Of a DNA stretch of 64,000 nt, positions 55,091 through 63,945 are shown one piece after another. Below the pieces are notes generated by a model. That model did no database searches. It was not told where the DNA came from and saw nothing but the letters and a program-made list of their open reading frames with translations. How positions within the stretch are numbered: the stretch's first letter is position 1; each line of letters begins with the position of its first letter. The stretch is from the NCBI RefSeq assembly GCF_900240945.1, contig NZ_OESG01000013.1, forward strand, positions 62,001-126,000, read 5' to 3'. A program made the translations under genes and the position numbers. Source of the stretch: Mycobacterium sp. 3519A. GTDB taxonomy: Bacteria > Actinomycetota > Actinomycetes > Mycobacteriales > Mycobacteriaceae.

Positions 55091-55362
55091 CCGGCGCGCC
55101 GCGCGCGAATAGTGTTGGTTGCCAAGTAGATCGGGTACGCGACCGACAAGGTGGCGGTCAGTCTGTGTGTGGTGGGACTCAGCAGCGTAAGGCCGATTGC
55201 CGTCTCGATCGCGCCGTTGCAGTAGACATGTGTGCGGGTGTGATTCGTGAAACCCAGCCTTCTGTTGAGCGGCTCGAACTTTCGCGGCCAAATGAAGTGA
55301 GCCAATCCGCCCGCCGCGACATTGAGCCCGAGGATGATCTGAGTTTTCGATCCGGCGGTCAC
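55072..55362 (-). CDS. Small membrane protein
   Basis: 96 aa from GTG 55362, overlapping the FadD stop by 4 bp (GTGA). Hydrophobic segments include QIILGLNVAAGGLAHFIW, AIETAIGLTLLS and LTATLSVAYPIYLATNTI; the loop WPRKFEPLNRRLGFTNHTRT is polar. The layout recalls small DoxX-like or DUF4267-type proteins, with low certainty. It might help uptake or handling of a hydrophobic substrate, which is only inferred from its place next to the ligase. Confidence 0.6.
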   Translation of the reverse strand: MTAGSKTQIILGLNVAAGGLAHFIWPRKFEPLNRRLGFTNHTRTHVYCNGAIETAIGLTLLSPTTHRLTATLSVAYPIYLATNTIRARRAGQAGVR

Positions 55363-56936
55363 TGCTGCACCTCGCCCTCGAGCACGCCGTCGCGCAGTTG
55401 CGCGCGAAGCCGGACCTTCTGGACCTTCCCGGATGCGGTACGGGGAAATTCTTTGACGACCCTTACCGATTCGGGCCACTTCTGTCTGGCCAGCCCGGCC
55501 TCCGCCAGATGGTTGCGGACCTGGTCGAGATCGGGTCGTCCGGCTCCGTCGGCAAGGCGGATAAGGGCTATGCCGCGCTCCCCGAATCGTTCGTCGGGTT
55601 CGGGGACGACCGCAACTTCAGTGACGCCGGAAAGACCGAGAAGCAGTTCCTCGACTTCTCGCGCCGATATGTTCTCACCACCTCGGATGATGATGTCGGA
55701 CATCCTGTCAGTGATCGTGAGAAAGCCGTCTGAGTCGAGGACTCCCACATCCCCGGTTCGATACCATCCGTCGCTGTCGAAAGCCTCGTCGGTGAGAGCG
55801 GCGTCGGTGTAGCCGAGACACAGGTCCGGGCCGCGGCTCAAAATCTGGCCCTCCTGGTCGAGCCGAATCTCGACACCCGCCAGGGGATGGCCATCGGTGG
55901 TGATCCGCTTCGCTTCGTCCTCGCCGAAAGCGCACCCGGTGATTGTCGGATGTTCGGTGCTTCCGTAACAGCGAGTCACCTTGATCCCCAGTCCGGACAG
56001 GCGGCGGGTGAATCGCGTGGGAACCGCGGAGCCGCCAAGCCCGGCAGACGGGACGTACCGCAGATGCGCGCTGGTGAAATCGGGGTGGTCGAGCAGGCTG
56101 GTGAAGAAGTACGGCGCGCCGCCGGAGAGCCCGACCTGCTCGCCGAGCATCAACCTCAGCACTTCAGCCGCGTTCCATTCGTCGATCAAGTGGATTGGCA
56201 CGCCGCGGATGAGCGGCCCCAGCAGCGCACCGAGCATTCCCATGAAGTGTCCGACGGGGGCACCGACAAGAGGGGGTGGCCCGCCGGCCGGGGAGATCGC
56301 CGCGTTCTGGCGCGCCTCGAATCCGATGGTGCGATGCGAATGCACCACACCTTTGGGGCTCTGGGTGGTGCCGGAGGTGAACGCGATGACCGCGGGCTGG
56401 TCAGGATTTACCGATACGGGTCGATCGAGCGGCTCTGCGGTGGGCAGAGCCGATTCGCCTTCGCCTACCAGCACCCACGGAATGTCGCCGACGACCTCGA
56501 CCAGACTGTGGTCGTAGTCGATGCGTGCGAAGCGGTTTGGTGTGACGACAAGCGCGGGCGCAACATCTCGAAGGATGTGGCTGAGTTCCTTCGGCCCGTA
56601 AAAGTGCACGACCGGCACGATGACCGCTCCCGCAAACGCGGTGCCCCAAAAGGTGACTGCGGCTTCGACCCAGTTGGGAAGTTGCATGACAATGACATCT
56701 CCCGGTCCGATGCCTCGTTGATGCAGCCACCCCGCGAACTGGCGCGCGGCTGAGGCGACCTCGCCGATCGTGCCGCGCCAGGCGCGATCGGAGGAATGCA
56801 CGACGAACGGGAGATGGACGACGTCGATCAGCGACTCGTGGATAAGCGTTCCAAGGCTGCGCGAGTCCCACCAACCTTGCGCGACGTAGCGGGCGGTCAA
56901 CTCGGCGGGCACTTCACGCAGAGAATCCAAGCTCAA
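55359..56936 (-). CDS. Acyl-CoA ligase (FadD family)
   Basis: 525 aa from TTG 56936, with GAGG four bases upstream. The ATP loop is AFTSGTTQSPKGVVHSH, followed by CYGSTEHPTITGCAFGED, GWYRTGDVGVLDSDGFL, the hinge DRMSDIIIRGGENISAREVE and the C-terminal PRTASGKVQKVRL Lys. It belongs to the large group of medium- or branched-chain acid ligases (FadD/CaiC-like). It is the first gene of a two-gene unit with the small membrane protein and is divergent from SDR 57053 across copy 3 of the shared promoter element. Confidence 0.9.
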   Translation of the reverse strand: MSLDSLREVPAELTARYVAQGWWDSRSLGTLIHESLIDVVHLPFVVHSSDRAWRGTIGEVASAARQFAGWLHQRGIGPGDVIVMQLPNWVEAAVTFWGTAFAGAVIVPVVHFYGPKELSHILRDVAPALVVTPNRFARIDYDHSLVEVVGDIPWVLVGEGESALPTAEPLDRPVSVNPDQPAVIAFTSGTTQSPKGVVHSHRTIGFEARQNAAISPAGGPPPLVGAPVGHFMGMLGALLGPLIRGVPIHLIDEWNAAEVLRLMLGEQVGLSGGAPYFFTSLLDHPDFTSAHLRYVPSAGLGGSAVPTRFTRRLSGLGIKVTRCYGSTEHPTITGCAFGEDEAKRITTDGHPLAGVEIRLDQEGQILSRGPDLCLGYTDAALTDEAFDSDGWYRTGDVGVLDSDGFLTITDRMSDIIIRGGENISAREVEELLLGLSGVTEVAVVPEPDERFGERGIALIRLADGAGRPDLDQVRNHLAEAGLARQKWPESVRVVKEFPRTASGKVQKVRLRAQLRDGVLEGEVQQ

Positions 56937-56988
56937 TGCACCTCGGCAGCTAACCGGCGAGGTCGGTTAGTGCATGCAGCCGTCACGC

Positions 56989-57013
56989 CTAAACAATAGA
57001 ACATAATGTGTAC
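56989..57013. promoter_or_regulatory. CTAAACA-N12-GTGT element, copy 3
   Basis: CTAAACA starts at 56989 and GTGT at 57008, with the same spacing as at 37147 and 51723; GTGTAC and a following TTG are also shared with copy 2. It overlaps AATAGAACA-N4-GTGT (56995-57011), which has the same form as the palindrome site at 25223-25239. It is located between the FadD (minus) and SDR (plus) genes. Confidence 0.52.
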
Positions 57014-57052
57014 TCTTGTTGGAGTTGTCCAGTCATCCGACGGGAGATGGGC

Positions 57053-57874
57053 GTGAGCATGTTCGATGCTTTCTCGTACCGTGACAAACGTGTCCTCGTC
57101 GTCGGCGGCGCGACGGGAATGGGTGCGGCCGCTGCGCAACTGGCACTGGATGCCGGCGCCGAAGTGGTCGTGATGGACTACGCATCCATTGAGATCGACG
57201 GCGTCGGCACCATTCAGATGAATCTCGCCGAGGCGGCTAGCATCGAAGCCGCGGTCGATGCATGTGGCGGCCCGGTTCATGCCGTGTTCGCCTGCGCAGG
57301 CGTCGCCGACGGCCCGGGAATCGAGCGAATCAACTTCATCGGGCACCGCCACCTCATCGACCGGATGCGCAACCGTGCCATGCTGCCGCCAGGAAGCGCC
57401 ATCGGGTTCATCTCATCGGCCGCAGGATTGGCATGGAGATCGAACTACGCTCAGCTCAACGAGTTTCTTGACATAAGGGATTTCGATAGCGCGACCAAAT
57501 GGGTTCACGACCACGGTTGTGCGCACTACATGTGGACCAAACAAGTGGTCTGCGCTTACGTCGCCCGCGAGGCGATGAGTCTTCTCGAAGAAGGCATCCG
57601 AATCAACGCGATCTGTCCCGGGCCCACGGACACCCCACTCGCACAAGCGAATGCGGAGCTGTGGCTGGAATTCGGCGCTGACTACCGCCATAAAGTGGGC
57701 ATCAAGGCCGCAACACCGATGGAACAGGCCTACCCGCTGCTGTATCTCTGCAGCGACGCCGCCGCTGTCGTCAACGGCATCACGATGGTGACCGATTCCG
57801 GATATCTGAGCGCGGGCATCACCGGCGCATTTCCGGCCGGTGCGGACATGGCCGCCATGCTCTTGGACGGGTAG
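57053..57874 (+). CDS. Short-chain dehydrogenase (coenzyme-type variant)
   Basis: 273 aa from GTG 57053 (ACGGGAG upstream; ATG 57047 and 57059 are alternatives). The loop is VVGGATGMGAAAAQLALDAG, with Asp after strand 2 (VMDYAS), FACAGV, FISSAAGLAW and YMWTKQVVCAYVAREA as catalytic Tyr-x3-Lys. It resembles the 3-alpha-hydroxysteroid dehydrogenase/carbonyl-reductase SDRs that keep CAG instead of NAG and have a long loop before the Tyr. It heads a unit of SDR-SDR-SnoaL-SMP30 genes. Confidence 0.84.
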   Translation: MSMFDAFSYRDKRVLVVGGATGMGAAAAQLALDAGAEVVVMDYASIEIDGVGTIQMNLAEAASIEAAVDACGGPVHAVFACAGVADGPGIERINFIGHRHLIDRMRNRAMLPPGSAIGFISSAAGLAWRSNYAQLNEFLDIRDFDSATKWVHDHGCAHYMWTKQVVCAYVAREAMSLLEEGIRINAICPGPTDTPLAQANAELWLEFGADYRHKVGIKAATPMEQAYPLLYLCSDAAAVVNGITMVTDSGYLSAGITGAFPAGADMAAMLLDG

Positions 57875-57880
57875 CCGACA

Positions 57881-58654
57881 ATGAGTGATCTGTCAGGACG
57901 CGTCGCACTCATCACAGGCGCCAGTGGCGGTATCGGGCGTGTACTCGCGCGCCGATATGCGCGCTGCGGTGCCAGGGTTGCACTTGCCGCCCGTCGACCG
58001 GCCGAGTTGAATACGACGGCCGCGGTGATCGCCGAAGAGGGCGGCGAGGCCATGGCTGTGGTGGCGGATATCCGCGAAGAAGGCCAGTGCCGCGACGTCG
58101 TCAACGCGACGGTATCGCGCTGGGGGCGGCTCGATATCCTCATCAACAATGCCGCCGTGCCGGGTGCTGACGAAGCTGTTGCGGACGCGACTGTAGCCAA
58201 CTGGACGGACGTGCTGGCGACCAACCTGGTTGCGCCGATGGTGCTGTCGCGAGAGGCATTGCGACAGGCCATGATTCCCGCGGGCACGGGCAACATACAG
58301 TTCCTGTCCTCCGCCGCGGCACGCGAGGTGCAGCCACGCAAAGCGCACTATGCTGCGGCCAAGATCGGCCTGTCCGCGCTGGGGCAGACCCTCGCGCTCG
58401 AAGTCGGCCCCTGCGGGATCCGCGTCAACACCTTGGTCATCGGCAGCGTCGCGGGTGAACTGTTCGACAACTATGTCGGCAGGCGGGCCCGCGAGGAGGG
58501 GGTGAGTCCGGCCGACGTGCGGCGCAGGCTCGTCGGGCGCAACAAGCTGGGCCGGTTGGTCCAGCCTGATGAAGTCGCCGAGCTCTCGATTTGGCTGGCC
58601 TCCGATGCTTCCTCGGCGATCACCGGGCAGGACATCAACGTCACGGGAGGTTGA
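57881..58654 (+). CDS. Short-chain dehydrogenase
   Basis: 257 aa classical SDR: LITGASGGIGRVLARRYARC, AARRPAEL (Arg, NADP), INNAAVPG, FLSSAAAREV, HYAAAKIGLSALGQ and the C-terminal GQDINVTGG. Cys in the third helix region is not notable. It follows the preceding SDR by 6 bp, so the two could act in sequence on an alcohol and a ketone. It ends 4 bp before the next ATG. Confidence 0.86.
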   Translation: MSDLSGRVALITGASGGIGRVLARRYARCGARVALAARRPAELNTTAAVIAEEGGEAMAVVADIREEGQCRDVVNATVSRWGRLDILINNAAVPGADEAVADATVANWTDVLATNLVAPMVLSREALRQAMIPAGTGNIQFLSSAAAREVQPRKAHYAAAKIGLSALGQTLALEVGPCGIRVNTLVIGSVAGELFDNYVGRRAREEGVSPADVRRRLVGRNKLGRLVQPDEVAELSIWLASDASSAITGQDINVTGG

Positions 58655-58658
58655 CCGG

Positions 58659-59180
58659 ATGACTGAATCAGACACTGTCGCGGTGCTACTCGCCCGCGAC
58701 GACATTCGCCAGCTTCCCTATCTGTACGCCGCCGCCATCGAATCTCGAAACGTAGATGCGATGGCCGACCTGTATGCACCCCAGGCTCGGTTCGGTGAGT
58801 ACGGCGACGGGCCCGATGGGCTACGCAGGCTGATGACACAGAGCCTTGATGGCAGCGTATTCGCGGTGATCCTGGTCGCCAACCACATGATCGAAATCCA
58901 GGACGCCGTCCGGGCGCGCGGACAAGTGTGGGCACATTGCTTCGCTCAGACCCGGGCTGAGGGATTCGTCGAACAACTCATCAAGTACGAGGACGCTTAC
59001 ATAAAGCACGAAGATCGCTGGCTGTTCCTGCACCGCAGGCATCGATTGTGGTACGGCCAGGCTCGCAATCCGTCACCACTCGAACAAGACCCTGCCGGCT
59101 GGCCCGCCCGCCAGGTGGGCATCGGCGATCTGCCGCTATCGGATCCTGCCTTCGCTGCGTGGTGGGAACGACGTCCATGA
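58659..59180 (+). CDS. SnoaL/NTF2-like protein
   Basis: 173 aa from ATG 58659 with GGAGG upstream. The pattern VLLARDDIRQLPYLYAAAIE, SRNVDAMADLYAPQARFGEY, VAILVANHMIEIQDAVRARG-like central strands and KYEDAYIKHEDRWLFLHRRH is the SnoaL_4 fold (helix pair, then curved sheet). Residues after the domain (WYGQARNPSPLEQDPAGWP) form a tail like that of the 34082 protein, so the two are probably paralogues. The gene overlaps SMP-30 by 4 bp (ATGA). Confidence 0.8.
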   Translation: MTESDTVAVLLARDDIRQLPYLYAAAIESRNVDAMADLYAPQARFGEYGDGPDGLRRLMTQSLDGSVFAVILVANHMIEIQDAVRARGQVWAHCFAQTRAEGFVEQLIKYEDAYIKHEDRWLFLHRRHRLWYGQARNPSPLEQDPAGWPARQVGIGDLPLSDPAFAAWWERRP

Positions 59181-60115
59181 CCGCGACAACACGATGTCTC
59201 GCAAGCGGTCTAGCGTTCCCCGAGGGGCCGGTCGCTGCTACCGATGGTTCGGTTCTCGTGTCGGAAATGGCCGCCGGTCGCATCACGCGTGTCTGTGCCG
59301 ACGGCACAACGGAAGTGTTCGCCGAGACAGGGGGAGGACCGAACGGCGCCGCCCGCCTGCCCGACGGCCGCTTGATCGTGTGCCAGAACGGCGGATCGCG
59401 ATTCGGAATCGGGCCGTGGCCCTATGAGTTCGACGGTTGCGCGATGCTGTTTCGACCCGTCGCTCCACCAGAGCATCCGGTCACCCCGCAGATACAAATC
59501 GTTGACACGGCTGGCAGTGCATCGACTTTGACGACCGAGTTCACTTCGCGGAGCGGAAAGCGGCTTCCGCTGGTGCGGCCGAGTGACATTTGCGTCGACG
59601 CCCATGGCGGGTTCTATACCACTGACGGGGGGACCACCCGTGGACGCAACCGAGCGATGACCGGCCTGCTGTACGGGACCGTGGACGGCGAATTGACCGA
59701 GATCGTGTACCCACTCGAAATGCCCAATGGCACAGCACTTTCGCCCGACGAAAGCAAGCTCTATGTTGCCGAGACCCGAACACGTCGAATATGGGAATTC
59801 GAGCTCGGCGGACCGGGCCTCGTCCGGGGGGCCCGCGGATTCGCGACGGTTCCCAGCGGCGGACCACTCAACGTGGGCGGCGCCGACGGCTTGTGCGTGG
59901 ACCCCGAGGGCTGGGTCCTGGTCGCTACGCTGGGGCTAGGTGGCGTCACCGTATTCGCTCCGGACGGCAAGCTGCTCGGGATGATTTCGGCTGATGACCC
60001 GATGACGACCAACATGACGTTGAGCCCCGACGGTGAAACGCTTTACATCACCCTGGCCTCGTCGGGCAGGCTGGTGACGGTCAACGACTGGCGATCAGCT
60101 ATCGAAAGGCGTTGA
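59177..60115 (+). CDS. SMP-30/gluconolactonase-like beta-propeller lactonase
   Basis: 312 aa. The six-bladed propeller is shown by repeated blades: LAFPEGPVAATDGSVLVSEM, GGPNGAARLPDGRLIVCQNG, RPSDICVDAHGGFYTTDGGT, PNGTALSPDESKLYVAETRT, ADGLCVDPEGWVLVATLG and MTLSPDGETLYITLASSG. The metal ligands Glu (FPEGP), Asn (PNGA and PNGTAL) and Asp (PSD) are in place. It probably opens a lactone formed by a Baeyer-Villiger or P450 step. It is the last gene of its unit; its stop lies 4 bp before that of the amidohydrolase. Confidence 0.87.
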   Translation: MTATTRCLASGLAFPEGPVAATDGSVLVSEMAAGRITRVCADGTTEVFAETGGGPNGAARLPDGRLIVCQNGGSRFGIGPWPYEFDGCAMLFRPVAPPEHPVTPQIQIVDTAGSASTLTTEFTSRSGKRLPLVRPSDICVDAHGGFYTTDGGTTRGRNRAMTGLLYGTVDGELTEIVYPLEMPNGTALSPDESKLYVAETRTRRIWEFELGGPGLVRGARGFATVPSGGPLNVGGADGLCVDPEGWVLVATLGLGGVTVFAPDGKLLGMISADDPMTTNMTLSPDGETLYITLASSGRLVTVNDWRSAIERR

Positions 60116-60119
60116 CCGT

Positions 60120-61415
60120 CTATTCCTTGTTCGCCATCTGTTCGGCGAGGTTGTTGACGAAGGCGCCGTAGCCGACGCCGCCGTGGTCGGCCATCACAGC
60201 GTCGTAGTCGTAATCCGACGGCTGCCCGTTGTTGGGTCGCCAACCGGAGTCGGCGGTGCACGACTTGAAGCCCTCCTCGGGGAAGGCGTACCAGCGCCGG
60301 GTATTCAGCTCTACGATTTTGGCGGCGTCTTCATCTGGGACGTCAGCCAGCATCTCCTCAGCCCGGGCCCGACTCTTTGGCCAGAACGAATCCGAGTGTG
60401 GGTAGTCACACTCCCAGGTGATGTTGTCGATACCGATCTGGTCACGCAGTGCCACGCCGACCTCATCCTCGATGAAGCAGCCCGAGATGTTGCGGCGGAA
60501 CAACTCCGACGGTGCGACGGTCGGGTGAATGTTCTGGTAGTACTTGTGCTTTCGCCACACGTAATCCGCACGCTCGACGAGGTAGGGCAGCCAGCCGATG
60601 CCGCCCTCAGAGAACGCGACCTTCAGATTCGGGTGTTTGTGGAACACCGGTGAGAAGACCAGTTCGACTGCCGCGGCCATCGACGTGGTGCCCATCAGCG
60701 TGACCATGACGGCAAACGGCGCCTCGGCCGCGGTCGAGGGCGGCATTCCGCCGGAACCGAAGTGCATCACCGCAGTCAGGTTCGTCTCCTCCAGAGCCGA
60801 GAAGACAGGATCCCAGTGCGGCATGTGGAAGCTGGGGAGGCCGAGATTCATGGGATTGTCGGGCAACCCGATCGCACGCGCACCCTTGGCGGCCACGCGC
60901 TCGATTTCAGCGACCATGAGGTCGACGTCCCACAGCGGGGTGATCGCCATCGGGATGAACCGGGCCGGATCTGTGGCGCACCATTCGTCGATCGAGAAAT
61001 CGTTCCAGGCCCGTACCGAGAGCAACGCGAGTTCCTTGTCCTGGCCCTCCAGGAACACTGTGCCGCAGAACCGCGGAAACGACGGGAAACACAACATCGC
61101 GTGAACACCGTCGACGTCCATGTCGGTCAGTCGCGCCTTGGGGTCGTAGCAGCCAGGAATCATGTCGGAATAGCGCACCGGGTCTACACCGAACTCCTCA
61201 GGGGATTTTCCCGCGACCGCGTTGAGGCCGATGTTGGGGTACGCCCGGCCCTCGTAAACCCACTGCTGGACGGGCTCCGCGCCGTCACGGGGGAACTCCA
61301 CGATCCGTGGACCCGCCTGCAGGAATTTCTTCGGTAGGCGGTCAGACCACACGTGCGGTGGCTCGATGAGATGGTCGTCAACAGACAACAGCTTCATCGA
61401 CGGTTGCAGCGGCAT
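60120..61415 (-). CDS. Amidohydrolase-2 family metal-dependent hydrolase/decarboxylase
   Basis: 431 aa from ATG 61415. The first-strand motif is SVDDHLIEPPHVW (metal-binding D-x-H variant), and the barrel contains FPSFPRFCG, LPDNPMNLGLPSFHMPHWDP, MHFGSGGMP, VAFSEGGIGWLPYLVERADY and WECDYPHSDSFWPKS. This COG2159-type layout is shared by hydrolases and decarboxylases of ring-cleavage products. It stands alone on the minus strand, with its own element at 61453-61472. The substrate is unknown. Confidence 0.87.
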   Translation of the reverse strand: MPLQPSMKLLSVDDHLIEPPHVWSDRLPKKFLQAGPRIVEFPRDGAEPVQQWVYEGRAYPNIGLNAVAGKSPEEFGVDPVRYSDMIPGCYDPKARLTDMDVDGVHAMLCFPSFPRFCGTVFLEGQDKELALLSVRAWNDFSIDEWCATDPARFIPMAITPLWDVDLMVAEIERVAAKGARAIGLPDNPMNLGLPSFHMPHWDPVFSALEETNLTAVMHFGSGGMPPSTAAEAPFAVMVTLMGTTSMAAAVELVFSPVFHKHPNLKVAFSEGGIGWLPYLVERADYVWRKHKYYQNIHPTVAPSELFRRNISGCFIEDEVGVALRDQIGIDNITWECDYPHSDSFWPKSRARAEEMLADVPDEDAAKIVELNTRRWYAFPEEGFKSCTADSGWRPNNGQPSDYDYDAVMADHGGVGYGAFVNNLAEQMANKE

Positions 61416-61452
61416 TGCTCTATCCCCAGTTCTTCCGACTGTTACCCTGATG

Positions 61453-61472
61453 GAACAAATATACAAATTCTG
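61453..61472. promoter_or_regulatory. Candidate operator/promoter element upstream of amidohydrolase
   Basis: GAACAAATATACAAATTCTG has 15 of 20 bases identical to GAACAATAATACAAGAACTG at 31291-31310 (conserved: GAACAA at the start, ATACAA in the middle, CTG at the end). It lies 38-57 bp upstream of the amidohydrolase start. This suggests control by the same protein as the aldehyde-dehydrogenase unit. It is a by-eye alignment. Confidence 0.42.
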
Positions 61473-61543
61473 CTCAGTTGACTATACCGCCGTTGCGGGT
61501 TCGTTCTCAACTGAGGTGCAGGCGCTGGCGAAGGAGATACTCG

Positions 61544-61741
61544 ATGGATCCGAAGGACCGCATTCCGCACGACGACTGGGCTGACCAGGACCTATTGACC
61601 AAGAGTGAAGCTGCTGAACGGCTGGCGGCTGAAATCGAGGACGTCCAGACCAAGTTGGCGGCGGGCGCAGGGGACGAAATCATGGAACGACGCCTTGGTG
61701 CCCTGCGGGAATCACTGGCCCGGATCACGTCTGCCGACTGA
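61544..61741 (+). CDS. 65-aa conserved-looking acidic protein
   Basis: 65 aa from ATG 61544, with AAGGAG eight bases upstream. It reads MDPKDRIPHDDWADQDLLTK, SEAAERLAAEIEDVQTKLAA, then a GAGDEIMERRLGALRESLAR helix. The helices are amphipathic and could form a coiled coil. I recall similar small proteins in actinobacterial catabolic clusters but know no function. It starts 128 bp from the divergent amidohydrolase and is convergent with the FadE at 61751. Confidence 0.66.
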   Translation: MDPKDRIPHDDWADQDLLTKSEAAERLAAEIEDVQTKLAAGAGDEIMERRLGALRESLARITSAD

Positions 61742-61750
61742 ACAGCGGCG

Positions 61751-62890
61751 CTATTTGCGTGGCAGGCCAAGCACCCGCTGCGCGATGATGTTGCGCTGAA
61801 TCTGGGCGGTACCGCCATAGATTCCGGCGGCACGTGACCAGACGTAGATATCCCATTCGAGCCCTTCAGCGAGCAGCGGCTCGCTCCCGCGCACGTCCAT
61901 CATGGTGTGGCCGAAAATCTGGTCAGCGCGCGTCATCAGCAGCTTGTCGACCGACCCTTCAGGGCCCGGGAGGTGGCCGTGCTGGCGGTCGCTCAGCGAT
62001 CGTTGCACCTTGACCTGCAGTGCACGCAATTCGACGTATGCCCGGCCCAGCCGGGCGCGTGTGGCCGGAGTGTTCTGGAGACGGCCGACGCGAACGTCCT
62101 TCTCGAGATCCCGAAGTTGCCGGGAGAGCCGGCTGATCCAGTTGATGTCGCTGGGCCCTCGCTCGTAAGCAAGCAACTGGTTGGCGATCGACCAGCCCTG
62201 GCCCCGTTCGCCAAGCAGATTTTCGGCGGGGACCTCGACGTCGTCGAACGTCACTTCGGCGAACTCGCGGTTGCGGGCGGCGTTGACAATCGGGCGAACG
62301 TCGATACCGGGCGAGGACATCGGGACCAGCAAGACCGAGATACCGGCGTGTTTGGGAGCATCAAACTCGGTGCGGCACAGGAGGAAACACCAGTCAGCCA
62401 CCGCGGCGAAACTCGTCCAGATCTTACGGCCGGTGACACGGAAGAACTGCTTGCCGTCCGCCTCCGTGTATTCTGCCCGGGTTTTCAGTCCGGCCAGATC
62501 CGAGCCCGCTTCGGGCTCGCTGAAACCCTGGCACCATCGCACGGCCCCTGACAGCAAGCCGGGCAACAACTCAGCGCGTTGCTGATCGGATCCGAAGATT
62601 CTCAGCGCGTTGCTGAGATGACCTACCCCTTCGATCGGTGAAGCGCCGGCGCGGCCCAATTCGTCGTTGAGGATCGCCTCATAGATCGGCGGCAGCCCGT
62701 GACCCCCGTACTCGGTTGGGAAGGACAGCCCGATGTATCCGGCCTTGTATAACGTTTGGTGCCAAGCATTCTGGGCGTCGGCGCGCGCTGCCGGATCTTC
62801 GGGGATCGCGGCCTGCGCCGCGTGCTTGCGCAACCACTGTCGCAACTGGTGGCGGAACTCGCTCTCTTGTGGTGAGTCATTGAAGTCCAT
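61751..62890 (-). CDS. Acyl-CoA dehydrogenase (FadE), long-subunit type
   Basis: 379 aa. FPTEYGGHGLPPIYEAILND, GFSEPEAGSDLAGLKTRAEY, VTGRKIWTSFAAVADWCFLL and the C-terminus AAGIYGGTAQIQRNIIAQRV are canonical. The C-terminal Glu of medium-chain enzymes is Gly (YGGT); the catalytic base is probably the Glu of LLAYERGPSD. It is coupled to the short-subunit FadE 4 bp upstream, and the pair very likely makes an alpha2beta2 enzyme. ATG 62890 begins the usual FadE N-terminus. Confidence 0.9.
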   Translation of the reverse strand: MDFNDSPQESEFRHQLRQWLRKHAAQAAIPEDPAARADAQNAWHQTLYKAGYIGLSFPTEYGGHGLPPIYEAILNDELGRAGASPIEGVGHLSNALRIFGSDQQRAELLPGLLSGAVRWCQGFSEPEAGSDLAGLKTRAEYTEADGKQFFRVTGRKIWTSFAAVADWCFLLCRTEFDAPKHAGISVLLVPMSSPGIDVRPIVNAARNREFAEVTFDDVEVPAENLLGERGQGWSIANQLLAYERGPSDINWISRLSRQLRDLEKDVRVGRLQNTPATRARLGRAYVELRALQVKVQRSLSDRQHGHLPGPEGSVDKLLMTRADQIFGHTMMDVRGSEPLLAEGLEWDIYVWSRAAGIYGGTAQIQRNIIAQRVLGLPRK

Positions 62891-62894
62891 CGGC

Positions 62895-63938
62895 CTACCC
62901 AATTTCCTCATCGGCGAGTCGAAGCTGCGCGATGGCGTCGTACTGAACTGACTCATCTCCGAACAGTTGCCGGTCGAGCAGCATCCTGCGTACCCGGAAA
63001 TGCGCGATGTGTTCCCAGGTGATGGCGATGCCGCCGAAAACCTGAACCGCGGCTTCGACGACCTCGCGACCCGCATCGGCGGCGTATGCCTTCGCCGTCA
63101 TGGCCGCCAAGCGAGCCTCATCCGGGGGTAGGTGGTCGATCGCCCACGCGGCATGCCAAAGGCAGCTCCTGGCGCCTTCGACGCGGACCAGCGCGTCGGC
63201 GAGCAGGTGTTGGACCGCTTGGAATGATCCGATTTTCACGCCGAACTGCGCGCGCTCGCCGGCGTAGCGCACCGATTCGTCGAGTGCACCCTGCATGACA
63301 CCCATCAGGTCGGCCGCGATCGCCGTCAGCGCCAGCGACTCGACGCGTTGCCACCGCTCCGTGTCGATCGAGTCTCCGACGGCCATCGCCGACCCGTTTT
63401 GATCGGGCCGGATCCTCAGCAGTGTGCGGGTCAGGTCGAGGCCGTCGCCGCCACGGTCCTCGAGCGGCACGCAGACCACCCGTCTCACACCGTCGGTCTC
63501 TCCCACCAGCAGAGCGTGGGTGGCACCCTGCGCGTCGAATCCGATTCCGCCGCCGGCCGGGCTCCCGAAACCTCGCAAGTCACCTGTGAGGACCGGGGCG
63601 ACCCGGAGAGTCCCCTCGGCAATCAGCTCGAGCTCTTTCTCGGCGCCGGCCGCCTCCAGCAGTTCGGTGGCAAGTACCGCCTGCCCGACCACCGGGACCG
63701 CGCACAATGCACGTGCAAGCTGCTCGATGACGACGACGGTCTCCATGCCACTGGTGTCCATGCCGCACAGCGCCGGGGAGCGCAATGTCGGCACGCCCAG
63801 TTCGACGACCTGAAGCCACTGCTCTTCGGAGGTGGAACCGGCTTCGATGTTGCCCGGTCCGGTGGTTCCCAAGCGTGCGGCAAGCCCAGATGCGGTGTCC
63901 TGTAGCAGCTTCTGCTCGTCGGTCAGGCCAATGTCCAT
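62895..63938 (-). CDS. Acyl-CoA dehydrogenase (FadE), short-subunit type
   Basis: 347 aa. It starts MDIGLTDEQKLLQDTASGLA. AQFGVKIGSFQAVQHLLADA and VFGGIAITWEHIAHFRVRRM place it with the short, substrate-shaping subunits of heteromeric FadEs. It lacks the QIQR ending of the long type. It lies between a ferredoxin (end only, upstream) and the long subunit. The ferredoxin could carry electrons for the P450s in the region rather than for this enzyme, since FadEs pass electrons to ETF. Confidence 0.87.
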   Translation of the reverse strand: MDIGLTDEQKLLQDTASGLAARLGTTGPGNIEAGSTSEEQWLQVVELGVPTLRSPALCGMDTSGMETVVVIEQLARALCAVPVVGQAVLATELLEAAGAEKELELIAEGTLRVAPVLTGDLRGFGSPAGGGIGFDAQGATHALLVGETDGVRRVVCVPLEDRGGDGLDLTRTLLRIRPDQNGSAMAVGDSIDTERWQRVESLALTAIAADLMGVMQGALDESVRYAGERAQFGVKIGSFQAVQHLLADALVRVEGARSCLWHAAWAIDHLPPDEARLAAMTAKAYAADAGREVVEAAVQVFGGIAITWEHIAHFRVRRMLLDRQLFGDESVQYDAIAQLRLADEEIG

Positions 63939-63945
63939 TGGGCAA

